DNA of 29,134 bases from Chara braunii (GCA_003427395.1 BFEA01000039.1:1665250-1694383), one strand, 5' to 3'. Positions 11,206-20,371 are shown, counted from the first letter of the stretch. The notes: generated from the sequence alone by a model not told the origin. Numbers and translations are program-made.

Positions 11206-12175
11206 TAGGTCAGGCCACCTGAACTTACAGAGCGCGCCCAACTTAACCAGGCCTAAAGTCAGAATACCTAAACTTATAAAGCGTTCTGACTCAGCCAAGT
11301 ATACACAAACAGAGCGCACAACTACTTTTCTCTTCCTTTGGGCATACGACTAAGCCATTCATCTCAGAAACGATGCTTAGGCGCCCTGAACTGTTTAATA
11401 TCCAAGTTTTATATACTTCTCTGAACTTAGTCTTCAAGGTGGGCGTAGGAGTGAGCCATTCATCTTAGAAACAATGCTCAGCCAGCCCAAGTTACCTTCA
11501 ATTATATTCTTAATTGTACTCTTTTCAATTCACGATAAGCTATAGTCAGACCATCCAATCTCATGGAACCCGTGCCTGACTGGCCTGTTCGTAGATAGGA
11601 TAATAATAACATATAGCCAAATTATAATCCTTGGGTTCCAGCATATGCGAGGCTTCGAGCCAAACCCCGTGAACTTACAGAAGGGTCTGCCTCTCCACCT
11701 TATTTTTTTCTTTCTGAGCCTTCCTGTGCGTGGCAATGGGTCAAGCCCTCTGAACTTACAGAAGGGCATGCCCCTCTGTCAGGTTCATTCCCTTAAACCA
11801 AATACAAGAAGAGACTGAGCCGCCTAAACTTATAGAGCAGCTCAGTCCCCTCATTCAGAAACCAAAGAAACTGAGAAAACCCAAAAGAAACCAAGGCAGC
11901 TCAAAGCACCAAAACTTATTGAATGCTCTGTGCCCCTGAAAATCAAACACAATCAAACCCTCGCAAGTCAGAGCAGTCAGGTCACCTAAACTTATAGAGC
12001 GTCCTGACCTTCCATGCAATTCACAACACCGGGTCTCCCCAAACTTATGGGGACGTCCCAACCTCCAAAGTATTCAGGCTACCTAAACTTATAGAGCGGC
12101 CTGGTCGCTTCATGCATTACCAAAATAAACAAAGCGTTGGGCTTCCCCAAACTTATGGGGACCTCCCAGCCTTAA
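11206..12175. repeat. Hairpin family with fixed 19-nt core and covarying arms
   Basis: At least ten copies share a core close to YRCCTAAACTTATAGAGCG, anchored on AACTTA. Its flanks are complementary to each other but differ between copies. Clear cases are AGTCAGAA/TTCTGACT (11257-11264, 11284-11291), GACTGAGC/GCTCAGTC (11813-11820, 11840-11847), GTCAGG/CCTGAC (11976-11981, 12003-12008), CAGGC/GCCTG (12075-12079, 12099-12103) and GTTGGG/CCCAGC (12136-12141, 12165-12170). Two copies add an inner CCCCA/TGGGG stem (12037-12052 and 12145-12160). Weaker copies lie near 11219, 11664 (ACCC/GGGT), 11745 (GCCCT/AGGGC) and 11907. The last four form two ~100-bp dimers. Function unknown. Confidence 0.85.
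11340..11488. repeat. Second hairpin type, two copies
   Basis: Copy 1 pairs TAAGC (11351-11355) with GCTTA (11375-11379). Copy 2 pairs TGAGC (11452-11456) with GCTCA (11476-11480). The 19-nt loop CATTCATCTYAGAAACRAT is the same apart from two changes, while an A-T pair in one stem is a G-C pair in the other. Outer GGGC/GCCC arms are also present in both (11340-11343 with 11383-11386; 11441-11444 with 11485-11488). They lie among copies of the AACTTA family. Confidence 0.75.
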
Positions 12176-13847
12176 CGCCCCAATCAACCTGCACACAATA
12201 CTGCCCTCCTTCCAATCTTCCCCCAGATGCCATTCCCTTCTCTGATACAAGTCTGCTTTCACATAATCAACAAAACTGAAACTGAGCTTGCACACACGTT
12301 CTTTTATTTCAGCCTGACTTGTCCTGAAAGTCAACCCAAAGTCAAATACAGGATCCGCACCATACACTCAGTAAAACATAGAAGGATGTACAGATAGGGG
12401 TTTTTATAGAAGGAGTCAGGGAGTTACCACTCTGTTCCCTGCCTCCAGGACTCCGCCTGAGTCCCGGCACAACTCCCGCAATCGGTGGGGCGAACCTCCC
12501 ACAAAGGCCTTGGCGCGGATTAAGGGTTGCAATCCCGCCTGTCGCCTTCCTCTCAGAACCAATAGACTAGACTTAGAGTAAGGAGGTCAGAAAAAGAAAG
12601 TTTAAGTCTCTCAGATCCAAGGAGGGTGCTCTCAGACTCGCAGGAGAGGGCCTTGTTGCCTTGACGCGCCTGAGGGCCCCGCAATGGCGGCCAAAACATG
12701 CATCAGCTTGTCAATCCTTGGCCAAACGCAGAACAGCAACACCCTGACGAACTTCCAAATCGCTGTAATAACTCCTTTACACAGCCCAATGACTATTCCA
12801 AGCTGTCGTATCGCTCTCTCAACCTGGGTTGGTGCTACCCAGCCTAGAAAGGTCGCCCTCAAACAGGGCGCACGCCCGTATCTTTCTCGAGGTGCTGTCA
12901 AAAAAAATTCAGCCGGGAACCGCGCTTACAACCAATTGCAAGCGAGCGCAGCGCAAAAAGTGTGGCAAAGCGTAGCAAGGCCAACCATGTACACCAACCC
13001 CAACGTACGCAACTATCGCACGCAGGAGTATCTGGCCAATGCAGCAGTCATGCGTGATGATACGCAGCCAAAACCTGCGTACATAGCCAGCGCCGCGAGC
13101 ACATCTCAAGGTGCACAGCAACAGCAGCAAACGCTACTTTGGGCACACAGCAGTCCCACTGGCTTCGGCAGTAGCAAGCGAACTCCAATATGACCCCTTC
13201 ATACGAATGCACAACCGTAATGCCGCTGATTCCAGCAACGCCACAGCCACCGTGACCACAGTTCGCCCCTGCTGAGGACAGTCAACAACATCACCTAGGT
13301 ACTTATTTCCTCCACACCTTACTGCTGCTGCTGGCTTCGAGCAGGTAAGTGCCCACTTCTTGTATATGACGCACCTGGCCCTCAGCTTGGCCCGGTAGGG
13401 ACAACCCAAAGCTTGCTGCAGTCGGCCACTACTACCATGAACCTCGCTCTTCACTCCCGTGCTATAAGCTCTGTAGCAGGCTTGCCTTTTCACAACCACG
13501 GATGTGCTCTGAGCAGGTAAGTATATTCCCCCTCTTGGACTTCTTCTCGTATCCCCCCGTATCCCCTTCGTCCTACTTCCGTTCTTCCCGGGCTCGATGC
13601 ACCCAGTCACTATCGTAGCCGAGCGCACACAAACTGAAACAAGCGGATCCTATGCCCTCCACCCTTCCTACCTGTAATGCTCCTAACCCAGATCCGTGCC
13701 TCGATGCAGATTTGTTTTTACTATCTTCCTGTGGCTGCACCTCTTGTCCCCGCTAACTGTAGTGCAGCTCCCGATACCTCCAGCAACGCTGGGTCTGGCG
13801 GCGACCAGTCTCTCCCGTTCTCTTTACCCCCTCCTCTATGTTAATGC
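12176..13847. other. No recognised gene; weak 169-codon frame
   Basis: The only notable frame is 12684-13193 (+), 169 codons, ATG start. It has a Gln/Ala/Ser-rich C-terminal part (a run of five Gln near codon 150) and no domain I recognise. It overlaps an antisense frame of similar length (13134-13628), so neither stands out as coding. Two AGGTAAGT splice-donor-like words (near 13341 and 13514) are followed by no supportable exon structure. Confidence 0.4.
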
Positions 13848-14345
13848 ACCTAGCGCGAGATCGCGTCCAGGTTCATTCATTCCAACTCCTCATCTTTTTC
13901 CATGCACCTCCTTCTCTCATTAACTCTTATCTTATTAATCTAAAACTAAGACTAGCAGTATGAACAGATTCACCCTACCCAGTAACATTCTGAATGACCC
14001 CTCACTCGCCCGTTTCCATCGAGAGGCGGGCGCAAAATCAACTCTTTTTCCCTCGGCCATCCTAGCCTCTGCCATCCCCCGGCGCATTGACTTTCCTTCC
14101 TAACTTCTATTCTACCAACTTTCCCCTAAAACTAACCACGTGAACACGTTCACAGTGACCGAAAACCCCCGTTTCGGTCCTTCCCCCCCTCGTTTTCGAT
14201 TAGAAACGAGCAGTAACGGCCTCCTTCACTTTCGTTCCTACTCCCTCCGCCATATCCCGCCACCTTCACGTAAGGCTTTTTCCCAATAACTCCTTCTCCA
14301 ATACTCTAATGCTAAAACTAACGTTACTAATGCATTCGCCCCACT
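13848..14345. repeat. ~186-bp degenerate repeat carrying hairpins
   Basis: The anchor CTAAAACTAA lies at 13940, 14126 and 14312, exactly 186 bp apart each time. Shortly after each anchor is a palindrome whose sequence differs by copy: TGAA-caga-TTCA (13961-13972), GTGAAC-ac-GTTCAC (14140-14153) and AATGCATT (14329-14336). Before each anchor is a longer hairpin: ACCT/AGGT around CGCGA-ga-TCGCG (13848-13872), CGCCCGTTTC/GAGGCGGGCG (14007-14016, 14023-14032) and CTCGTTT/AAACGAG (14189-14195, 14204-14210). GACCGAAA/TTTCGGTC (14157-14179) is extra to unit 2. The sequence between is C/T-rich and poorly kept. Confidence 0.7.
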
Positions 14346-14456
14346 CAAAAACCCTTAGCTAGCATCTATCCCCGCCCGATTACACAAAAGGGACAGGCAA
14401 CTACACTAATTTCCGGCCCGCCATAGCCAACCCCTGCCATTTCGCTTGCTGCATGT
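14346..14456. other. C-rich spacer
   Basis: Short C-rich stretch that may be a further, unrecognisable unit of the ~186-bp repeat. No gene. Confidence 0.3.
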
Positions 14457-14642
14457 ACCTGGCGCGGAATTGCACCAGGTTCATTCCCTCATTTCCCCCC
14501 TCGTGCTCATAACCCGACTCTCTCTGTACGCGCCCGGCGTCTCCCTTTCTCTTGCCCGGTCGCGCCCAACACTACTCCGCCAACCCCGCTTCGTCCTTCA
14601 CTCCCAGCGCCGGATGAACCTGGCGCGGCGTGCGTCCAGGTT
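14457..14642. repeat. CCTGG hairpin pair
   Basis: ACCTGG (14457-14462) pairs with CCAGGT (14475-14480), and AACCTGG (14617-14623) pairs with CCAGGTT (14636-14642). Both begin ACCTGGCGCGG. A third relative, with ACCT/AGGT arms and a GCGCGA core, is at 13848-13872. The arms are identical here, so they give no covariation evidence. Confidence 0.7.
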
Positions 14643-14814
14643 CCAAGCCATCTTCACCCCTGCCTGCTTGCTGCCTGTGGCTCCACCCTTCTGCCCGCCT
14701 GCTGCCGGTCCATAGGCCATTGGTGACGTCCCGAACAACGTAGCCCGACTGGCTACAGAATCCCGACAATAGCATTTGGCCGTCAGGCCCGCCTCCTCTT
14801 ATACGGGCCGCTCT

Positions 14815-14876
14815 CGCGCAAGGACCGTGCTAATCTGCTCTGTATCGTTCCAATTTTAACGAATGTCCCGAAGGAC
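14815..14876 (-). pseudogene. U6 snRNA-like pseudogene (5' part)
   Basis: On the minus strand, starting at about 14876, the sequence opens with the U6 5' stem-loop GTCC-TTCG-GGAC, then AAAATTGGAACGATACAGAG and AGATTAGCA, then a GCGC. These are the 5' hairpin, the ACAGAG(A) box and the AGC triad region of U6. Two points argue for a dead copy: the ACAGAGA box has C in its last position, and the sequence leaves the U6 pattern after TGCGC, so the 3' stem-loop and T-run terminator are missing. I see no TATA box or upstream element at the expected distance (above 14876). The match itself is strong; loss of function is inferred. Confidence 0.85.
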
Positions 14877-15292
14877 TTGACCAGGGTGATGCCCCGCGGC
14901 GCCACCAAAGGCCACCCGGCCTCTCCCCGTACTTCCCCGCACGCGCCTACCCTGGTTCCCACCTGGATTCAGTCCCGGACCCCTTTGCATCTGTCATCCT
15001 CACGTGGGGGCCATACAGATCCTCCCTGTATCTAACCAAATCCTAAGTGGCTCCAACAAAATTCTCTGCGGAGCTACCCCACCCCAGTCTGCTATTTTCG
15101 CATGGACTTGGCCCCCTTCCGGGGCTGGGCTCAGGGATGTGCCCCAACATGCGTTGCAGCCCATGGCAGCAGCAAGTGCTCGAGCCCACCCCCGCTTTGT
15201 GATTTATGCGGGCTACCCTCACACAGGGGTCACGCTAATCCCCGGCTCGACCGCACTACGGCCCGGGGGCACTAAACTCCAATTAACTAGCT
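14877..15292. other. GC-rich spacer, no gene recognised
   Basis: Flanks the U6-like remnant and the second ~0.9-kb repeat copy. A 142-codon + frame starting at 15004 runs into the repeat and has no motif. Confidence 0.4.
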
Positions 15293-16186
15293 CACCAGTC
15301 CGGGATCCTCGGTTTTATTCCCCAAGCACCACTCCTTGGCGCCGGCGCGGGTCGTATTCCAACAGTCCGTGGGTACACTCCTCAAGCTTAAATTCACGGG
15401 TCAGCAGCCCACGCCCGAAACCAAGGAAATGATAATAATTACTTAAAGCGCCCCCAACAGGATGCGACTGTCGTGGCACCGGCCGCAGAGCTTACCAGCG
15501 CCCCCTTGGCCCTGCGGACCGGGGCCGAGATAGGACTTTCTGGCCAAAACAGAAGGGGGATAGCCCCACAGGACCCTCAACCCCTCAGCTCCCTGCTGCT
15601 CCGCTGCCCCTGTGCCGTCGCCCGTCGGCGTCGATCCTCGTACCTCCGCGTCCCAAATACCATTAGCTATAGGGCAAAGCCCAAAACTGGGACCTTCATG
15701 CGTGGAACCCGATATATAGCGGCGCGGCCCAGCGTTTACGCCGACTTACCCAAGTTGTACCACGACCGCCACTCGCGCCACTCCGTGTGCCAAGACCTAC
15801 CGCAGTCACACTGTCGCCGTTGTCGCTGCCGTCGAGGCCGTCCTCAGTACGCACGTGTAACTTAGCCAAACATATGGACCAAAGACAAGTATCTGTAAAC
15901 CCTAGTCTAATCAGAAATAATCAAAAATAAAAAAATATAGAGCTACAATAAAGGCGAACCAACCTGGCGTCCACGCCGGCTCTATAATCAATGATAAAAA
16001 CGGAATCACGCGCGCCTCAACCCTGCGAGCCCACGCACTCTTTACTCTGGTTAACCAACCAGTCAATCGTAAATCACAGACGCGGTCGCGCCTAGCGTGG
16101 TATACTCAAACTTCAAACCAGAACTATTTTTTGTCGCTTGCAAAAACCAGGGCGGATACCCTTGTAAGGGTATTCGCGCCAACAGC
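15293..16186. repeat. Dispersed ~0.9-kb repeat, copy 2
   Basis: Partner of 2249-3147, same orientation, about 12.1 kb downstream. A 130-codon + frame (15473-15865), rich in Arg, Pro and Ala, stays open here but is disrupted in copy 1. It resembles no family I know and is best treated as incidental. Together the two copies bracket the C-rich, hairpin-bearing interval, so they could be ends of one large non-coding element, but element-type termini were not found. Confidence 0.9.
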
Positions 16187-17207
16187 GCCCTATCGAGGAA
16201 CGACCGTTAGTCCACATATCCATCAATCGGACGGAGTTTACACCAATCCTCGAGACGTCATCAAAAAGCACAAAAAGAACTAATTAGTACCTTTCTTCCT
16301 TAAGACACGAGAGAAGCAACTTACGAAACCCGCACAATCATGCATTAATCGGGTTGGAGTTCCGAGGGATCAACCCGCGACTCAGTTTCAGCAGACCCGA
16401 TCACGAAAACACGAGGTGCCTAGCTTTTTCGAAGCTGCCCCACAGACTGGCTGTTGATGTCGTGCGGCATAAGGCAGATGGCATGCGCAGTGCATTCAGA
16501 ACTACAGATCTAAACACTCTTGCATTCTTGAACAAAATCCCGTCGAGCGTTGGGTCTAATCAATCGGAGAAATACAAGCATTCCTATGCATACATCCACT
16601 GTGGAAGGTGCGAAAATGGCAAGGGTGCACAGGTCAGAAATCAATCGAGGGATTGTACACACGCATCCACCATTCACAATACAAGAGGATTAAGTTCTCG
16701 ACATTTGGGAATTACCCAGGAAACTAATGGAAGAGTTCCGGAAGAAGTTCTTCCTCGCGAGAACTCACTAGAGTTCGCTTCGGTTCACAAGAGAGACAAA
16801 CCCACAACACATCGCCATTCAAGTCGGAGAGAGAGAGATGGGAGGGATAGACGAGACAAGCCAAGACAGAAGACACCAGGATTCGACAAGAGAGCATTCG
16901 GCTTCACAGCCATGCACTCACACCAGAAAAAGGATCCGCAATCAGAAAGGCGCATTCGCCGTGAAATTCCAAAATTCCAATATGGCCCCAGGCCAATCAT
17001 CCACTCAACTCCAATCACAAATCCTCATACCCGCACCGACGATCCCGGCCGTCGCATGCTAACTTTCGCCACTGCGATCGTCGACCCGCTGACGCAAACT
17101 CGACTCGGCTCGCCCGGATCCCACAGTCCATCGTGGCGATCAAGCGCGCAGCGGGCCAGACTACAGTCAGCCCGACAGGACTTTTCGACTCGCACCAAAC
17201 ACCTCAC
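16187..17207. other. No recognised gene; Arg/His/Ser-rich open frame
   Basis: A 285-codon + frame (16354-17211) begins at TTG, not ATG. It is rich in Arg, His, Ser, Thr and Asp and shows no motif. Length alone makes it worth recording, but composition suggests a chance frame in biased sequence, or an antisense shadow of a minus-strand transcript starting near 17280. Not called as a gene. Confidence 0.35.
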
Positions 17208-17378
17208 CTAGCCACTGCTTCCCGGAAGCTGACTTGTGAGTGGAAAACGTAAGAGAGATTTGCGGGCGCGCTTGCGGAATTTATAGTTGCGAGAGAGGAG
17301 ATAGATGGGGGAAGAGTCAGAGAGGAGATCAAGGTGTAAGGAGAGAAGGTTCAACAAAGGGGGCTCAGGGGGAGCCAT
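17208..17378 (-). CDS. Possible very small protein (56 aa), hypothetical
   Basis: An ATG at 17376-17378 (minus) opens a 56-codon frame ending at TAG (17208-17210). The product would be Leu/Pro/Ser-rich in its first half (MAPPEPPLLNLL at the start) and basic in the middle (KFRKRARK), with no domain I recognise. A TATAAA on the same strand lies inside the frame, so either the frame or the promoter reading is wrong, or this is an upstream ORF of a longer transcript. Weak evidence; recorded because it is short and easily missed. Confidence 0.2.
   Translation of the reverse strand: MAPPEPPLLNLLSLHLDLLSDSSPIYLLSRNYKFRKRARKSLLRFPLTSQLPGSSG
17281..17288 (-). promoter_or_regulatory. Candidate TATA box (minus strand)
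   Basis: The minus strand reads CTATAAATT within a GC-rich neighbourhood. Inverted CCAAT boxes lie about 120-180 bp upstream (17406-17460). No clear downstream gene was found, so this is a sequence match only. Confidence 0.3.
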
Positions 17379-17405
17379 GTTGATCCTTCAGAACTCGATG
17401 GTCGG

Positions 17406-17460
17406 CCAATCAGATTCGTCGCGCAATAGGAAGATCCTCTTACTCAACGCGTCTGATTGG
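17406..17460. promoter_or_regulatory. Inverted CCAAT-box pair
   Basis: CCAATCAGA (17406-17414) and TCTGATTGG (17452-17460) form a perfect 9-bp inverted repeat, so a CCAAT box faces each way about 40 bp apart. This fits a promoter upstream of the minus-strand TATA match. It could equally be the arms of a small fold-back. Confidence 0.3.
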
Positions 17461-18134
17461 TGAGCCGGGGTAATCGGAGGATCAACCGGGCTTCGAGAGC
17501 CGAGGTTGAAGAGCGAGAAGAGACGAGGCGCAAAAAGCAGCGCGAGACGAGTCCAAGATTCAGACGATCAAGAAAGGGAAACAGGCGCGCAAAAGCAGAG
17601 AGAGAGAAAAAAAAACAGTTGCGATGGGAGAAGAAGAGAAGCGGGAAGGGAGAGAGAAGAGAGCGCGGGGTAAGAATGACGTGGGGAATAAGGAGGAGGA
17701 AGCTCGCATGCGCGGTGCCGACAACGAGAGAAAAAGACACCAAAACAGTTACAACTTGCCTATATCCTACACCAATTCTGAAATTGAAATCACCATATCC
17801 GCGCGCGAAAGTCGACGAGGGAAATGAAAGTCCTATGCCTATTCGTATTCTCACAAAATTCCTAGAGTTTTCTCCGTCGTGACCGAGAACATTCATGCAA
17901 GGAAAAAGATACGTCGGGCTCTGCTTATTCCGTAATTCCGAACTGCCGAGCCTGATTCCCAGTGCGCTCGCTAAGGCGCGCGTAATTTCCCGTGCATTTC
18001 CCGAATTACAAAAAGCAGACTTCCAAGAATCAATAAAACTTCCGAAAAAGTGGGGGCCCAAACAAGGCGCCTGAAATCAAGAAAAGCGGCGGGGGTTTTG
18101 TGGGGTTGATAGAATGCAGAAAAAGGGTGTTGGG
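17461..18134. other. Purine-rich, no recognised gene
   Basis: Overlapping frames on both strands (17457-17882 + and 17444-18061 -) are Lys/Arg/Glu-rich on one strand and Phe/Leu/Ser-rich on the other, as expected from purine bias. Neither has a motif. The stretch ends at an ambiguous base. Confidence 0.4.
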
Positions 18135-18135
18135 N
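18135..18135. other. Ambiguous base (N), probable assembly join
   Basis: The only N in the window. LINE coding sequence is open immediately to its right and is not recognisable to its left, so the two sides may not be contiguous in the genome. Confidence 0.7.
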
Positions 18136-19051
18136 CAAAGGGGTACGAAAGATAGCACGAGGTCGGGAAGTGGTTCGTCGCAGGGTGATGAAATCTCTGA
18201 AGATCGAGCTTATGCAGGAACAAACAGTATTCGATGGGGGCAAACCAGAGTGCAGATTGGAAGTGGATCCCAAGATATGGGAATGGTGGGCTAAAGGTAA
18301 AAATGGGGAGAACCTGAATCTGATGGAATACCATCAGAGAACAGGATATGAATTGAAAATGCCATCCAAAATTTCACAGGTAGTAGCTCGGTCTAGATGG
18401 TCTCAACTGTTGGACGAAACCCCTGCTCTGATAGATAAAGCGCTGTCAAAATGCTGGGACCAGTTGAGACTTATTCCCTGTCAAAGACATGCAGCCATAT
18501 TGTGGCTGCTATCTCTTGTCTCAACGCCTTCAGCGGTGTGGCTGGTAGAGCATGGGGTTAAAGTGGAGATGACTTGCATCAGGTGTAGCTGGGACTTCGA
18601 ATCAACTGTGCATCTTTGGTGGGATTGTCCTGCCTCAGCACGTATTTGGCAATGGATAGCGAGAGCATGGGATCAGATCACGAACGCTGTGTTTCCTTGG
18701 GATAAGAGATGGGTGATATTGGGAGGTGTACCAGATAACGTAAGTCTGCATAAAGGGCGGGGATACGTCGCTCAGGTAATAAGAGCTATTGTCATAGCAA
18801 CGATATGGCAAGAAAGGAATGCAAGAGTTTTTGAAGGACAGGAGGGAACGAATAAGCAAGCAAGAGCATCAATTGTCAGGCAGTTACGTCTGTCCATTCT
18901 GGCAGACTGGAGAAGGAAAGTCGTGAAAGGTGGAATCAACGAGAGTGGACGAAATTGGTTCAAAGAGACTTGGTGTGTGAATAATAAGATAGCTTCTATT
19001 TCGTTGCAGGGCCAAGTGGTGTTGGACCCTTGGTTGTTCAAGGACTGTTAG
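18136..19051 (+). pseudogene. LINE ORF2 C-terminal fragment with zinc-knuckle (zf-RVT)
   Basis: The frame is open from the N at 18135 to TAG at 19049-19051 (about 304 codons). The first convenient start, at 18170, is GTG and is not a real start. Counting from 18170, residues C136-x2-C139-x8-H148-x4-C153 form the reverse-transcriptase zinc-binding domain that follows the RT domain in plant L1-type LINEs. The family pattern HLWWDCPASARIWQW and a later ATIWQERNARVFEG also fit. Endonuclease and catalytic RT domains are absent, either 5'-truncated on insertion or cut off by the assembly join. No frameshift is seen in what remains, so the copy may be recent. In an intact element the protein would nick DNA and copy its own RNA. 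Family assignment is confident; mobility is not implied. Confidence 0.88.
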
Positions 19052-20160
19052 GAATTTCTTCCTACCTGGGCGCTCGGTAGATTTATCGCAGGAGATAGGC
19101 AAATAAGAGGTTTCTGGAGGGAGCTGCCAGGTAGGGAATTTTTAGAATCCTGGGGATTCTCCCACCGCAATAGGTGGATGTTAAGGGTAATGTGGGAACA
19201 ATAGGTAAGACACTGGAATGTCGGATTCGGGGATAGGATTACAACTATTGAGGTTATTTGAGAAGGGTAGTCAAGAGGAAAGAGGAAATTTGGCTAGAAT
19301 CGAAATTTGCGAGGGATAGGTGAGTACTTAGTCCTCTGGATACCCCTGATCGGTATTAGCGGGGTCTATGACCAACACGGGTGTGAGTGTGAGCACGAGT
19401 GGGTTGTGTGTGGTGTGTGGGAGAGTGTTGGCCATAGCCTCTGCTGGTACTCGATGAAGGGTGGGGGACGATGAGAAAGGGAGGCACAGCTACTGGCAGA
19501 CCTCGGTCTTTGTGTTAGCCAGACCCCACTGGCGGCCCCAACCCTATACCCTAATCATTAGGGGCAAGGGGCAACATGAAATCTCCCCTTCACAGAGAGA
19601 GGAAAACTATGCTTGCAGGGGTCCCCTCTAGATAGTCTTAGGAGTAGGTAATGGAAGGTAAAAAAAACAGAAGTTGAGAGAAGAGTGTAGAAAGAACAGA
19701 AAAAAAGAGTACTTAGATAAGGGCTAGTGTAGTTTTCTTTCTGTTTGGTTGGGGTTATTTTTGCTTCCTTTTTATGTTTTCCCTTTTTTTCTTCTTCTTT
19801 TTTTTCTTTTTTTGAATTGTGGGGCTTTTAAGGCCTGTGGCAGTTGTTTGTTTTAGGGGTTGGAGAAGTCAGGACAGCGGTCGCGATTTGGCCATTTTCT
19901 GTCTCTGGACGAATTCCAGCGCCCTCAGCCAAACCTGGGTAATGGGCCCAGAGTTGCATCTCCGGAAAAAAAAAAAAAAACACCCTGGAAACCAAGGGAT
20001 GGGCTACTCATTCCACAGAAGAGGCGGGCGAAGTCGTTCGTTGTGACAAAACCTATTCGAAGGCTCAAGTTACCAAGCAAAGACAGTGTAACATGCCAAG
20101 CAGAGATATGTGAGGAAGAAGTTCTACCATTGGGAAGAGGATCCTGCATTTGCCACAGAC
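19052..20160. other. LINE 3' flank and unassigned sequence
   Basis: The G-rich first part probably includes the LINE 3' UTR. T-rich 19735-19815 is followed by an A15 run at 19966-19980, which could be a retroposon tail, but I found no flanking duplication. The 126-codon + frame at 19860-20240 crosses the A-run and the start of the next element and has no motif. Confidence 0.45.
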
Positions 20161-20348
20161 TGAGGGCCTCGTTCCACTACCCTCGACTTGAAAAAATCTC
20201 AAGGGCGGCTCCATTCCACTACGCCCTTGAGATGTGCTAATCACCATTGGAAAGTGATTAAGCTTCCTGCCTCAATAAAATCCCGCAAAATCCCGCTCTG
20301 AAACTCGAGGGCGGCCGTAGGGTGCCCAGGCAACTTCGGCCAATTTTC

Positions 20349-20371
20349 AAGTCACCTCCCAGAGGTGACTT
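20349..20371. repeat. 10-bp perfect hairpin inside the fold-back element
   Basis: AAGTCACCTC (20349-20358) and GAGGTGACTT (20362-20371) are perfectly complementary around a CCA loop. Confidence 0.85.

Noticed and set aside
12684-13193. 169-codon ATG frame with Gln run
   Set aside because: No recognisable domain, an antisense frame of similar length overlaps its end, and surroundings are repetitive; coding status not supportable.
13330-13525. Two GAGCAGGTAAGT words as splice donors
   Set aside because: Good donor match but no open exon before or acceptor after that would make a gene.
13867-13880. tRNA/SINE B-box-like GGTTCATTC words near the CCTGG hairpins
   Set aside because: No matching A box at the right distance and no cloverleaf could be drawn.
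15473-15865. 130-codon frame in the 0.9-kb repeat
   Set aside because: Broken by an indel in the other copy, with mostly replacement changes between copies; no sign of protein constraint.
2249-16186. Ordinary LTR retrotransposon
   Set aside because: The direct repeats lack TG/CA ends, no primer-binding site or polypurine tract was seen at the inner borders, no target duplication, no gag-pol coding between; kept only as a hypothesis for a non-coding element.
16354-17211. 285-codon + frame
   Set aside because: Starts at TTG, is Arg/His/Ser-rich with no motif, and fits chance openness in biased sequence; described under the spacer instead.
17444-18061. 205-codon minus frame rich in Phe, Leu and Ser
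   Set aside because: Mirror image of a purine-rich + strand; overlaps a Lys/Arg/Glu frame of equal quality on the other strand.
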